Shown here in pieces: positions 8,864 through 17,608 of a stretch of 64,000 nt of DNA. The stretch is from Domibacillus robiginosus. GTDB lineage: Bacteria > Bacillota > Bacilli > Bacillales > Domibacillaceae. The notes below the pieces were generated by a model. That model was not told the origin of the DNA, did no database searches, and saw nothing but the letters and a program-made list of their open reading frames with translations. Position 1 is the stretch's first letter. Every line of letters begins with the position of its first letter. Both the position numbers and the translations under genes were made by a program. The stretch is taken from assembly GCF_000966195.1 (NCBI RefSeq), contig NZ_LAHL01000012.1, positions 62,001 to 126,000 of the forward strand, in the 5' to 3' direction.

Positions 8864-8890
8864 AAGAACCCCGCGCCCGGCGGGATTCTT
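8861..8890 (-). terminator. nup operon terminator
   Basis: An 11-base stem with one mismatch, AAGAACCCCGC/GCGGGATTCTT (8864-8874 and 8880-8890), sits one base after the nupQ stop and is followed on the minus strand by TTTCTTTT. Confidence 0.85.
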
Positions 8891-8891
8891 C

Positions 8892-9851
8892 TTATCTGCT
8901 GCCTTTTATATAAGGGGTACCCGATGCTTTTGGTGCATCGGCACGGCCGATAAAGCCAGCCAGTGCTAAAATCGTAAGTACATACGGTGCAATCAGCAGA
9001 TACACATCCGGCACATCCTGTATAACCGGAATACTTGAGCCGACAATGCTGAGACTTTGAGCAAATCCAAAGAAAATGGCAGCACCCATCGCACCAAGTG
9101 GATGCCATTTTCCAAAGATCATAGCCGCTAATGCCATAAAGCCCTGTCCGGTAATCGTTGCATGGCTGAAGTCCAATGAGATGGACTGGGCATAGACCGC
9201 ACCACCAAGTCCACCGAGAAGACCCGAAATAAATACGGCAATATAGCGCGTTTTCGCCACGTTTACACCCATTGTATCAGCTGCCATCGGATGCTCTCCA
9301 ACTGAGCGGAGCCGGAGGCCAAATGGTGTTTTGTACAAAACAAACCAGGAAATAACGGCAATAACAAATGCCCAAATGGTCGGTCTGGCAATATCACTGA
9401 AGAAAATGTCTCCAATGACCGGAATATCACTTAGAAAAGGGATATCTTTTTTAATGAACCCGATGTCGATCATGTCCGTCTGGCCTTTGTCATACAACAA
9501 TTTCACAAGGAACAAGGATAAACCGAGTGCCAAAAAGTTAATAGCTACCCCGCTGACTACTTGATCCGCACGAAATGCAATGGAAGCCACACCATGAAGC
9601 AGTGACAGAAGTCCACCCGCCAGCATCGCTACTAGGAGTGCGATCCAGGGTGTTGCTTCTCCGAATGTTGACTGAAACGTTAAGTTAAACACAATCGCTG
9701 TAAACGCTCCAATGATCATTAATCCTTCAAGCCCGATATTCACAACGCCGGATTTCTCAGAAAATACGCCGCCAAGTGCTGTGAAAATAAGCGGTGTGGC
9801 TGCGAACAAGGCCGAAGAAACGATTAATGATATGATCGTTAACGCATCCAT
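8892..9851 (-). CDS. nupQ: guanosine-type ABC importer permease NupQ
   Basis: A 319-residue integral membrane permease of the BPD_transp_2 (ribose/BMP-type) family, with about eight to ten hydrophobic segments and the conserved GGVFSEKSGVVNIGLEGLM loop near residues 27-45. With NupP it should form the transmembrane channel of a purine nucleoside importer; the B. subtilis NupNOPQ orthologue imports guanosine. The start ATG is one base after nupP's stop, with GGAGG 8 bases upstream. It is the last gene of the cluster and is followed by a terminator. Confidence 0.93.
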   Translation of the reverse strand: MDALTIISLIVSSALFAATPLIFTALGGVFSEKSGVVNIGLEGLMIIGAFTAIVFNLTFQSTFGEATPWIALLVAMLAGGLLSLLHGVASIAFRADQVVSGVAINFLALGLSLFLVKLLYDKGQTDMIDIGFIKKDIPFLSDIPVIGDIFFSDIARPTIWAFVIAVISWFVLYKTPFGLRLRSVGEHPMAADTMGVNVAKTRYIAVFISGLLGGLGGAVYAQSISLDFSHATITGQGFMALAAMIFGKWHPLGAMGAAIFFGFAQSLSIVGSSIPVIQDVPDVYLLIAPYVLTILALAGFIGRADAPKASGTPYIKGSR

Positions 9852-10898
9852 TTATTTCGCCTCCTTCTTTTTCAAGCGGCCCAGAAGCCAGGTAATCATG
9901 TAGCTGGATGCAACAAAGAAAATAATGAGCGCAATCACAATTTCAACAAGCTCGTTTGGCACTCCTGACTCAATCGGCATATTTAAGGAACCGACTTTCA
10001 ATGCACCGAAAAGCAGGGCTGCAAGTACAACACCAATTGCCGTGTTTCCGCCAAGAAGCGCTACCGCAATCCCATCAAAACCGATGCCTGAAAATCCGGA
10101 ATTAATAAACATATTTCCAAATGTGCCCAGTCCCTGCATCGCACCGCCGATACCGGCGAAGGCGCCCGAAATAACCATAGATAAAACAATGTTCCGGTTT
10201 ACATTCATGCCAGCGTACTCGGAGGCATGCTGATTGTACCCAACGGCGCGCAGCTCATAGCCAAGCGTTGTTTTTTCAAGCATAAACCACATAATAATGG
10301 CTGCGATCACCGCTAAATAAATTCCGTTATGCAGAGACGAAAAATCGGTTATACTTTGCAAAAATGCTGATTGAAGGCTGGCTGTTTCACGAACCGGATC
10401 TGTTGCATCCGCTCCGTCGCTGATTACGTCCCGAATAAAATGATTGGTAATGTGAAGCGCCGTATAGTTCATCATAATCGTTACAATAACTTCATGAACA
10501 CGCAGACGCGCTTTTAAAAACCCTGGAATAAACCCCCAGGCAGCTCCTGCCGCTGCTCCTGCTAAAATAGCAAGCGGTAAATGAATTATTTTTGGCAGTT
10601 CAAATGCCAGACCAACCCATACAGAAGCGAGCCAGCCGACAAGAAGCTGTCCTTCTACCCCGATATTAAACAGGCCTGTCCGAAAAGCAAATGCCACCGC
10701 AAGACCTGCAAACACATAGGGTGTCATCTGGCGCAATGTTTCTCCTGTATAAAACGAGTCACCAAATGCACCATTCCATAAAGCCATATACCCTGCTGTG
10801 GGATTGTTTCCACTTACAAGCATAATAAGGGCACCGGCAAGCAAACCGAGCAGAACGGAGATAACAGGAACTGCTAATACAGTCCAATTTTTAAACAT
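9852..10898 (-). CDS. nupP: guanosine-type ABC importer permease NupP
   Basis: The second membrane permease of the nucleoside importer: 348 residues, multi-spanning, with FRTGLFNIGVEGQLLVG near residues 75-90, paralogous to NupQ. I start at ATG 10896-10898 (MFKNWTVLAVP), 9 bases behind AAGGAG. ATG 10904 is also in frame but only 3 bases from that site. The start overlaps the nupO stop by 8 bases, which indicates coupling. The frame stays open to 11021, but that part lies inside nupO. Substrate assignment as guanosine/purine nucleosides is by orthology. Confidence 0.93.
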   Translation of the reverse strand: MFKNWTVLAVPVISVLLGLLAGALIMLVSGNNPTAGYMALWNGAFGDSFYTGETLRQMTPYVFAGLAVAFAFRTGLFNIGVEGQLLVGWLASVWVGLAFELPKIIHLPLAILAGAAAGAAWGFIPGFLKARLRVHEVIVTIMMNYTALHITNHFIRDVISDGADATDPVRETASLQSAFLQSITDFSSLHNGIYLAVIAAIIMWFMLEKTTLGYELRAVGYNQHASEYAGMNVNRNIVLSMVISGAFAGIGGAMQGLGTFGNMFINSGFSGIGFDGIAVALLGGNTAIGVVLAALLFGALKVGSLNMPIESGVPNELVEIVIALIIFFVASSYMITWLLGRLKKKEAK

Positions 10899-12417
10899 GC
10901 TCATCCGCTCCTTTCTTTGAACCAGCCATGAGCAGGCCAAGTTCTTGTTCAGTTGTTGTTTTCGGATCCACAACAGCAACGATATTCCCTTCGTAAATAA
11001 CGGCGATCCGGTCAGATACATTTATAATCTCATCAAGTTCAAACGAAAGAAGCAATACCGCTTTTCCACTATCCCGCTGTTCAATAAGACGCCGATGAAT
11101 AAATTCAATTGCTCCGACGTCAAGCCCGCGCGTTGGCTGAGCAGCAATTAACAAATCTGGATTGCGGTCCACTTCCCGGCCGATAATGGCTTTTTGCTGA
11201 TTTCCACCCGAGAGCGCCCGGGCCAGCGTTGTTTCAGATGGTGTCCGAACGTCAAACTCCTTGATTAGTGTAGATGCTTTTTTGTAGACTTCTTTATAAT
11301 TCATGATTCCTGCTTTTGAAAACGGTTTTTGGTAATACGTTTGCAAAACAATATTTGTTCCAATTGGATAATCAAGCACAAGTCCATGCTTGTGGCGATC
11401 CTGCGGAATATGAGCCACACCAGCTTCGGTTACTTTTCTTGGCTTCAAGCCAGTAATGTCTTTTCCATTTAATGAAATAGAGCCCCCGGATGTTTTTCTA
11501 AGGCCTGTAATCGCTTCAATAAGTTCTGTTTGTCCATTGCCATCTACGCCGCAAATACCGACAATTTCGCCTGCCCGTACATCTAAATTCAAGTGACGCA
11601 CCGCTTGTACGCCGCGTGAATCATTTACTGAAAGGTCCCGCACTTCTAATACATTGTGAGCCGGAGTTGCGTCCGCTTTCTCTGTCGTAAAAGTTACGTC
11701 GCGCCCTACCATCAAGCTCGCTAAATGATTGGGGTTTGTATTAGAAACGTCAACCGTACCAATGCCCTTTCCTTTACGAATGACGGTTACGCGGTCGCAC
11801 ACTTCCATAATTTCTTTTAATTTATGCGTAATTAAAATAATCGACTTTCCTTCTTTAATCAGCGCACGCATAATTTGAATAAGCTCTTTTATTTCCTGGG
11901 GTGTTAATACCGCAGTCGGCTCATCAAAAATTAATATTTCCGCCCCGCGATACAACGTTTTTAAAATTTCGACACGCTGCTGCATACCAACTGAAATATC
12001 TGCAATTTTCGCTGTGGGATCAACAGAAAGACCATATTGCCCGGAAAGCTCCCGCACTTTTTGCTCTGCTTCTTTCATATTCACTGTGCCAAATTTTTTC
12101 GGCTCATTGCCAAGGACGATGTTTTCCGTTACCGTAAATGTGTCCACGAGCATAAAATGCTGATGCACCATGCCAATACCTAGGTTGTTGGCTTTATTTG
12201 GGTCTGTAATTTGAACATCCTGTCCATTTACGCGGATACGGCCGGCTTCTGGCTGATAAAGACCAAAAAGCACATTCATTAGGGTCGATTTTCCTGCTCC
12301 ATTTTCACCGAGAAGGGCATGAATTTCTCCTTTAGCGAGCTGCAATGTAATGTCGTCATTCGCTACAAATCCATTAAACTCTTTTCGAATGCCGAGCATT
12401 TCAATCACATAATCCAT
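10891..12417 (-). CDS. nupO: nucleoside ABC importer ATPase NupO (two ABC domains)
   Basis: A 508-residue tandem ATPase powering the NupPQ channel. The first domain has a canonical Walker A (GENGAGKST, about 38-46) and Walker B DEPTAVL. The second domain is degenerate (GVDGNGQTE in place of Walker A, QPTRGLDVG in the B region), as is usual in the ribose/BMP importer class. The start is ATG at 12415-12417 (MDYVIEML), behind AAGGAG. The extension to 12438 uses the ribosome-binding site as codons. A separate promoter lies at 12468-12496. Confidence 0.93.
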   Translation of the reverse strand: MDYVIEMLGIRKEFNGFVANDDITLQLAKGEIHALLGENGAGKSTLMNVLFGLYQPEAGRIRVNGQDVQITDPNKANNLGIGMVHQHFMLVDTFTVTENIVLGNEPKKFGTVNMKEAEQKVRELSGQYGLSVDPTAKIADISVGMQQRVEILKTLYRGAEILIFDEPTAVLTPQEIKELIQIMRALIKEGKSIILITHKLKEIMEVCDRVTVIRKGKGIGTVDVSNTNPNHLASLMVGRDVTFTTEKADATPAHNVLEVRDLSVNDSRGVQAVRHLNLDVRAGEIVGICGVDGNGQTELIEAITGLRKTSGGSISLNGKDITGLKPRKVTEAGVAHIPQDRHKHGLVLDYPIGTNIVLQTYYQKPFSKAGIMNYKEVYKKASTLIKEFDVRTPSETTLARALSGGNQQKAIIGREVDRNPDLLIAAQPTRGLDVGAIEFIHRRLIEQRDSGKAVLLLSFELDEIINVSDRIAVIYEGNIVAVVDPKTTTEQELGLLMAGSKKGADEHV

Positions 12418-12457
12418 TTTTCTCACTCTCCTTTTCAAAACATTTATAATCCGGTAG

Positions 12458-12496
12458 GATGTCTGACCTTATAACTGAAAATTTTTTAAAAATCAA
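12458..12496 (-). promoter_or_regulatory. internal promoter for nupOPQ with CodY-like half-site
   Basis: On the minus strand -35 TTGATT (12491-12496), 17 bases, then -10 TATAAG (12468-12473), located after the nupN terminator. On the plus strand CTGAAAATT (12475-12483) is a perfect CodY half-box; the full 15-mer at 12469-12483 matches the CodY consensus at 10 of 15 positions. GATGTCTGACC (12458-12468) resembles a motif before ymfC. Promoter shape is seen; regulation is inferred. Confidence 0.5.
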
Positions 12497-12529
12497 GGCA
12501 GTATAGCTTGTCCATACTCCCGTCATCTT

Positions 12530-12565
12530 TAAAAAGGGATGCCGGTATTTAAACCGGCACCCGTT
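12530..12565 (-). terminator. nupN-nupO intergenic terminator
   Basis: GCCGGT (12541-12546) pairs with ACCGGC (12553-12558), extended past one mismatch by GG/CC. TTTTT follows on the minus strand. It lies 8-10 bases after the nupN stop. In importer operons such a hairpin commonly keeps the binding-protein mRNA in excess. Confidence 0.75.
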
Positions 12566-12572
12566 AAACGGA

Positions 12573-13664
12573 TTACTTTCCGCTTGGTACAGTTGGTACT
12601 TCTACTTCACCATTTTTAATTTTATCTGTCCATTCTTGTACTGCTGCTTTTGATTCTTCTGTTAAATTGTCCTGAGTTGGCGAGATGCTGACACCGTCTG
12701 CTTCAAGACCATATTCCGTTACTTCGCCGCCAGGAAATTCACCGTTTTGAGCTTTTGTCGCTACATCCTGCACAGCAAGGTCAACACGCTTAACCATAGA
12801 CGTTAGCGTTACATTATATTCTTTGCCGTCTACCGTTACTTTTCCTTCTTCTGCCTGATCACGGTCAACACCGATCACCCATATTTCCTTGCTAGGATCT
12901 TTTTGCTTTAAGCTTTTTGCTTCCGAAAACACACCATTTCCTGTACCGCCTGCTGCGTGATAAATAATATCCGCGCCGGAAGAGTACATGGCAGATGCCA
13001 TTTGCTGACCTTTGTCTGCTTTGTCAAATGCACCTGCAAATTCAATCACAACGTCTGCGTCCGGGTTTACTGCTTTTACTCCTGCTTCAAAACCGCCGGC
13101 AAACTTGTCGATCAGCGCACTTTCAATTCCTCCGATAAAGCCAACTTTGTCCGTTTTTGTTTGAAGTCCTGCGACAACCCCAACAAGGAATGAGCCTTCG
13201 TGTTCTTTAAACGTGATGCTTGTTACGTTATCCAGGCCTTCCACTACGTCATCGACAATGGCAAATTGACTGTCTGTACGCTGTTTCGCTACTTCTTCAA
13301 TAGCCGGCTTGAGCTTATAGCCAATACCGTAGGTTAAATCAAAGCCATTACGCACGGCTGTGTTCAAGTTTGTTTTATAGTCTGCATCGCTTTTTGACTG
13401 AATGTAATCAAAACCGTCTGGACCTTTTTCAAGATTGTTTTCTTCACCAAATGCCTGTAATCCTTCCCAGGCAGATTGGTTAAATGATTTATCATCCACA
13501 CCACCGACGTCTGTTACCATCCCAACTGTAAACTTGTCGGACTCACCGCTACCACTTCCACCGCCAGTGTTGTCTGCTTCCTCTCCACCACCGCCGCATG
13601 CACCTAGAATAGTGCCGGCTGCCAAAACCATGGACATTGCAAAACCTAATTTACGTTTTTCCAT
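12573..13664 (-). CDS. nupN: BMP-family nucleoside-binding lipoprotein NupN
   Basis: The extracellular substrate-binding lipoprotein of the NupNOPQ importer. The 363-residue protein starts [12 protein letters not shown] and has a type II signal peptide with lipobox LGAC (lipidated Cys at residue 23), a Gly/Ser-rich linker, then a BMP (PnrA-like) domain with [20 protein letters not shown] and GFIGGIE. The start is ATG at 13662-13664 behind GGGGG, with 9-base spacing. It lies 45 bases after the GntR-type regulator, so the two are probably co-transcribed. Confidence 0.94.
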   Translation of the reverse strand: MEKRKLGFAMSMVLAAGTILGACGGGGEEADNTGGGSGSGESDKFTVGMVTDVGGVDDKSFNQSAWEGLQAFGEENNLEKGPDGFDYIQSKSDADYKTNLNTAVRNGFDLTYGIGYKLKPAIEEVAKQRTDSQFAIVDDVVEGLDNVTSITFKEHEGSFLVGVVAGLQTKTDKVGFIGGIESALIDKFAGGFEAGVKAVNPDADVVIEFAGAFDKADKGQQMASAMYSSGADIIYHAAGGTGNGVFSEAKSLKQKDPSKEIWVIGVDRDQAEEGKVTVDGKEYNVTLTSMVKRVDLAVQDVATKAQNGEFPGGEVTEYGLEADGVSISPTQDNLTEESKAAVQEWTDKIKNGEVEVPTVPSGK

Positions 13665-13709
13665 TTCTTTACGCCCCCTCAAGTAATTTAATTAACGTGG
13701 ATGCTTCGT

Positions 13710-14435
13710 CTACATGCGTCTGCGCAAAACATGAAAACTGAACTTGTCCGCCCGAAAATAATTGACCGAGTACAAAACCGGCACATCATTTTCTGTGTAA
13801 TGAAGCTGCTTTAGGGCAAGCAGTGCTGTTTCAGGTTCACAATCAAGAATGGGTGATACCTTTTCATGCCAGCCATATGGTTCGATGTTGGCAACAGCAT
13901 GCGAAACAGGATGAGCGGCTTGTTCGTCAAACAACGTGAACAATGATTCCTGTCCTGCGTCAAATTGCCCTGGAAACAATACTTTTGGTATTTTATCAAT
14001 ACAATAAACGACTGGCACTCCGTTTGCCGTCCGTACACGCTCAATTACCATCAATTCTGCATCCGGTTCGCATGCAAGCCTGCGCGCATCCTCCTCAGTT
14101 GCCTGCATAACTGCAGATGAAAGAAAAATGGTACTCGGTTCCATGCCTGCATTTACAATCATGTCTGTTACACTAATTAACTGTTCAATTCCAGATGTGA
14201 ATAATGGCTTGGAATGGACAAATGTACCTACTCCATGACGCCGGATAATCACATTTTCCTCCTCCAGTATGCGCAGGGCTTCTCTAAGGGTTGCTCTGCT
14301 GACGCCAAGCTGTTTGGCAAGCTCAAATTCGGAAGGAAGCTTTTCTTTTTCTTTGTAGATTCCTTCTTCGATGTCTTTTTTCAGCCGGTCAATTACCTGA
14401 AGGTATAAATGCCGGTTGTCCTGTTTAATGGACAT
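13710..14435 (-). CDS. ymfC: GntR/HutC-family transcriptional regulator YmfC
   Basis: A 241-residue regulator with an N-terminal winged helix of the GntR type (about 8-75, [22 protein letters not shown]) and a C-terminal UTRA ligand-binding domain. The length equals B. subtilis YmfC. The start is ATG at 14433-14435 ([13 protein letters not shown]), with AAGGTGG about 10 bases upstream. Its position directly before nupNOPQ suggests that it controls nucleoside uptake and itself, but no effector can be read from sequence. Confidence 0.9.
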   Translation of the reverse strand: MSIKQDNRHLYLQVIDRLKKDIEEGIYKEKEKLPSEFELAKQLGVSRATLREALRILEEENVIIRRHGVGTFVHSKPLFTSGIEQLISVTDMIVNAGMEPSTIFLSSAVMQATEEDARRLACEPDAELMVIERVRTANGVPVVYCIDKIPKVLFPGQFDAGQESLFTLFDEQAAHPVSHAVANIEPYGWHEKVSPILDCEPETALLALKQLHYTENDVPVLYSVNYFRADKFSFHVLRRRM

Positions 14436-14470
14436 AGAATCATCACCACCTTTTCCTTTCATTCGCATGA

Positions 14471-14542
14471 GACATCAGACCTCTGAGGTTTAACATTTAC
14501 GCTAATTTCATTTAACATATCATTTTTTTTGATAATTGAAAA
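14471..14542 (-). promoter_or_regulatory. ymfC-nupN promoter and candidate operator
   Basis: On the minus strand -35 TTTTCA (14537-14542), 17 bases, then an extended -10 TGATATGTT (TATGTT at 14514-14519). Downstream, TCAGACCTCTGA (14475-14486) is a 5+5 inverted repeat, and GACATCAGACC (14471-14481) resembles GATGTCTGACC at the nupO promoter (8 of 11). This is a candidate GntR-family operator. Another inverted repeat, TTGTAT-N4-ATACAA, lies upstream at 14591-14606. Confidence 0.45.
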
Positions 14543-14673
14543 GATACTATTTAATAGCAAAAAGCAGAATTCTATTAAATATTCTCGTACTTGTATCATT
14601 ATACAAACAAAGTAATAAAAGGAGCGAAATCGCTTACAAACAAATGCATAATGTACATAAAAAGTTTTTTTAA

Positions 14674-14705
14674 AAAAAGAAAAGCCACTGTCGGCTATTC
14701 TTTTT
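14674..14705. terminator. second copy of the spoIIIE terminator hairpin
   Basis: This 32-base hairpin (stem AAGAAAAGCC/GGCTATTCTT with one A-A mismatch) is 29/32 identical to the spoIIIE terminator at 15188-15219, in the same orientation and 514 bases away. The pair flanks a noncoding island. Confidence 0.65.
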
Positions 14706-14963
14706 CTTAGTGTTGAAAAACAAAGAGATCAAGAGGAAATTTGTTTTTTCAAAAAGTGTATGTAACATGTTTTTTTAGCCTGCCAGAGAGCCTTCTCGCT
14801 TGAAAAACGTTTTTGATAAACAGTGTCAGTGGGCTGCAGACTTGCGGCTTCGCTAATAGCAGGGGCAAACGCTGAATCAGTCATCCCACGGGAATCTGCG
14901 CCAGCAGCTCTCTGCCCGTTGTATGTCTGAAAAATAGAGAGGTTGAAAGGTTTTTTTGTTTTT
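14706..14963. other. noncoding island, left half
   Basis: No convincing ORF on either strand. Long-range complementarity is visible: CAGAGAGC (14784-14791) with GCTCTCTG (14907-14914), and GTGGG (14829-14833) with CCCAC (14885-14889). This gives a possible folded RNA/DNA element of about 130 bases. Its identity is unknown. Confidence 0.4.
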
Positions 14964-15116
14964 CCAGCATAGGAAGGGGAAAATACACTGGTTTCACTGG
15001 CTTCTTTTCCTCCCCACCAAGGCGGCAGGCGCGGGGCGGAGACTCCTAAGGGACGAGCTCACCGCCTGTCCCTTGGAAAGCGGAGTCCCGCGAATGCTGC
15101 TCTTTCTATGCTCCGG
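14964..15116. repeat. MITE/REP-like fold-back repeat element
   Basis: A GC-rich element in an AT-rich gap. Imperfect terminal inverted repeats include AGCATAG (14966-14972) and CTATGCT (15106-15112). The core folds back through CGCGGG/CCCGCG (15030-15035, 15087-15092), ACTCC/GGAGT (15042-15046, 15082-15086) and AAGGGAC/GTCCCTT (15048-15054, 15068-15074). The GGAGACTCC...CTCACCGCC...GGAAAGCGGAGTC composition resembles intergenic repeats I recall from many Bacillaceae genomes. No transposase is present. Confidence 0.6.
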
Positions 15117-15187
15117 CTAAGAACCGTCACTATACATGTAGATTTTGGGGAAGTTGTAGCTAGACAACGTTACATTTCAATAGAATG

Positions 15188-15219
15188 AAAAAGAACAGCC
15201 GCTGTCGGCTGTTCTTTTT
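15188..15219 (-). terminator. spoIIIE terminator
   Basis: A 13-bp stem AAAAAGAACAGCC/GGCTGTTCTTTTT (15188-15200 and 15207-15219) with a 6-base loop overlaps the spoIIIE stop codon and ends in TTCTTTTT on the minus strand. Confidence 0.85.
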
Positions 15220-17506
15220 AAATCGTTTCTTCAGAAGGTTTTGGAACGAGAACCGTCCGCGGCTTGCTTCCTTCATAAGGGCCGATAACACCCCTCATTT
15301 CCATTTCGTCAATTAAACGTGCTGCCCGGCTGTAGCCAATTCGAAAACGGCGCTGCAGCATAGAAACAGATGCAGTCTGCATTTCGGCCACGAGCTGAAC
15401 CGCATCATCGTACAGCTCATCCTCCGACTTTCCGGCTGTTTCCGGAATATCTTCCGGAATCATTTCTTCCTGGTACTGGGCTTTTTGCTGAGCAATCACA
15501 AAATCTACGATATCTTCTACCTCTTCATCTGATAAAAAAGCACCCTGAACCCGGATCGGCTTTACAGCTCCAGACGGGTAGAAAAGCATGTCTCCTCGTC
15601 CAAGAAGCTTTTCAGCACCTCCCATGTCTAAAATGGTACGGGAATCAGTTGCTGACGAAACAGAAAAAGCGATGCGTGAAGGAATATTGGCTTTGATCAC
15701 CCCTGTAATAACATCTACAGAAGGACGCTGAGTCGCAATAATTAAGTGAATACCTGCTGCACGGGCCATCTGGGCAAGCCGAGTAATGGAGTCCTCCACA
15801 TCATTTGAAGCAACCATCATCAAGTCGGCCAGCTCGTCTACAATCACGACGATATAAGGAAGATGCGGCTGTTTCTCCCCGGTTTCATTATTATGCTTTG
15901 TCACATGCCCGTTATAGCCTTCAATATTTCGCGTGCCTGTATGGGAAAACAAGTCATACCGGCGTTCCATCTCTCCAACTACTTTTTTCAGTGCCTGTGA
16001 AGCTTTTTTGGCATCTGTTACAACAGGAGCCAGCAGATGTGGAACCCCATTGTATACATTCAGCTCAACCATCTTCGGATCAATCATCATCATTTTTACT
16101 TCATGTGGCTTGGCCCGCATTAAAATGCTGGTGATAATACCATTGATGCAGACACTTTTTCCGCTACCGGTCGCACCGGCCACGAGCAAATGCGGCATTT
16201 TATTCAGTTCAGCTGCAATCGCTTCGCCGGTAATGTCCCGGCCAAGCGCTGCCAAAAGTTTCGATTCCTTTTTTTCATGCTGCTTGGCTTCTATCACTTC
16301 ACGGAAGCTGACCATCGCTACTTCAGCGTTTGGCACTTCAATTCCTATCGCCGATTTTCCAGGAATCGGTGCTTCCATCCGGATATCCTTTGCCGCAAGC
16401 GCCAGCGCCAAATCGTCTGTCAGCCCGACAATTTTACTTACTTTAACACCTGTATCAGGCTGAACTTCATATTTGGTAACAGCTGGACCAAGATGAATTT
16501 GGGTTACTTTCGCTTTTACACCAAAGCTTTGAAAGGTCTTTTCAAGTTTTTGGGCATTTTTCTGAATATGTTTTTTTTCATTGCTTTGATCTGCCTGCTG
16601 TGGCTTTTGCAATAAAGAAGCTGGCGGCAGCTTGTAATCTTTGTTTTCGGCTTCTGTGAAAGATAAAGCGGCCGGCTCTGCTTCCTGAGGCGTCTCCGGT
16701 TCGCTTTTCTTTAGAGAGGAAATCGGCTCTTCTTTGTATGCTTTTTCAGAAAAACTAGAAATGACCGGTACCGCTTCTGAAAGGGCTGGTTCTTCTTTAA
16801 CAACTGGTTCTGGAGAATCGTCAACGGCCGAAACCGTTTTTTTCTGTTCAATCCGCTCTCTTTTTTGTTCTTCTCTGCGCTCTGCCAGCCGTTCTCTTGT
16901 TTGTTGAAACGACTCATGTAGCTTTTCTCCTGCAAAAGAAGTTCCATGAATCAATTTTTCCACAAGCGGCTTGCCGCCCACCAGTACAATACCAGTGAAA
17001 AGCAAAGCCAAACTAAAAATCCATGTTCCCGGACGGCCAAATAGGAAGAAAAACAGATGAAACAGGACTCCACCTATCATACCACCGCCAATATCCATCG
17101 TCCCGACGCCCGAGACGCTTTGCTTGTACAAATACCATGTCTCCGCTGTGTAATTAATGCCGGCTGCTGGATTTTCAAACAGCCGAATGTGAAGAAACAC
17201 AAGCAGACTGGCAATCACCAGTAAGCCTCCTGTGATTTTCCGCTCCCAAATCGGCGGCCGATTTCGCTTCACTATCATGTAAAGAGCCATGCCACAGAGA
17301 CCGATCAGTCCAAGCGCATACAGTGTTCCAAAGAAGAAAGCAGCTGTTCCTTTGACTACAGCTCCAGCGGCTCCCGTGCCAAGCAGCCCCACAGCGCAAA
17401 AAATAAGGATAAGCGCACCGGCCCCCTGGATTTTCAATGAGTCTATTTGTTTTTTTTCTTTATTAGTCCGACGCCGGGCCGGTTTTTTTCGTTTTTTTTG
17501 TGCCAT
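15218..17506 (-). CDS. spoIIIE: DNA translocase SpoIIIE (FtsK family)
   Basis: SpoIIIE pumps the forespore chromosome across the polar septum during sporulation. The 762-residue protein has a Lys/Arg-rich N-terminus, four transmembrane segments (about 25-180), a Gln/Glu/Lys-rich linker (about 200-320), the FtsK alpha/beta motor with Walker A GATGSGKS near residue 445 and Walker B region [11 protein letters not shown], and a C-terminal gamma winged helix (about 690-755, [20 protein letters not shown]) that reads DNA orientation signals. The start ATG follows AGGGTG. tepA, often adjacent in B. subtilis, is absent. Confidence 0.96.
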   Translation of the reverse strand: MAQKKRKKPARRRTNKEKKQIDSLKIQGAGALILIFCAVGLLGTGAAGAVVKGTAAFFFGTLYALGLIGLCGMALYMIVKRNRPPIWERKITGGLLVIASLLVFLHIRLFENPAAGINYTAETWYLYKQSVSGVGTMDIGGGMIGGVLFHLFFFLFGRPGTWIFSLALLFTGIVLVGGKPLVEKLIHGTSFAGEKLHESFQQTRERLAERREEQKRERIEQKKTVSAVDDSPEPVVKEEPALSEAVPVISSFSEKAYKEEPISSLKKSEPETPQEAEPAALSFTEAENKDYKLPPASLLQKPQQADQSNEKKHIQKNAQKLEKTFQSFGVKAKVTQIHLGPAVTKYEVQPDTGVKVSKIVGLTDDLALALAAKDIRMEAPIPGKSAIGIEVPNAEVAMVSFREVIEAKQHEKKESKLLAALGRDITGEAIAAELNKMPHLLVAGATGSGKSVCINGIITSILMRAKPHEVKMMMIDPKMVELNVYNGVPHLLAPVVTDAKKASQALKKVVGEMERRYDLFSHTGTRNIEGYNGHVTKHNNETGEKQPHLPYIVVIVDELADLMMVASNDVEDSITRLAQMARAAGIHLIIATQRPSVDVITGVIKANIPSRIAFSVSSATDSRTILDMGGAEKLLGRGDMLFYPSGAVKPIRVQGAFLSDEEVEDIVDFVIAQQKAQYQEEMIPEDIPETAGKSEDELYDDAVQLVAEMQTASVSMLQRRFRIGYSRAARLIDEMEMRGVIGPYEGSKPRTVLVPKPSEETI

Positions 17507-17540
17507 GTCGTCACCCTACTTTTCATGATCTTTAAACAGT

Positions 17541-17575
17541 TGAAAGCAGCCGGTTTCGGCTGCTTTCACATTATA
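17541..17575 (-). terminator. rnjB-spoIIIE intergenic hairpin and overlapping -10
   Basis: GAAAGCAGCCG/CGGCTGCTTTC (17542-17552 and 17557-17567) forms an 11-bp stem, but the minus-strand tail AACTGTTT is T-poor. Directly upstream is a perfect extended -10, TGATATAAT (TATAAT at 17570-17575), pointing to spoIIIE with a weak -35. The hairpin may end rnjB transcripts; the -10 may start spoIIIE transcripts inside the hairpin. Confidence 0.5.
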
Positions 17576-17608
17576 TCATATTATCGACACATGGGAACAT
17601 ACGAGCGT

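Noticed and set aside
14640-15187. Degraded tepA gene in the gap downstream of spoIIIE
   Set aside because: No Clp-protease-like peptide stretch could be read in any frame, and the GC-rich part folds back like a repeat element.
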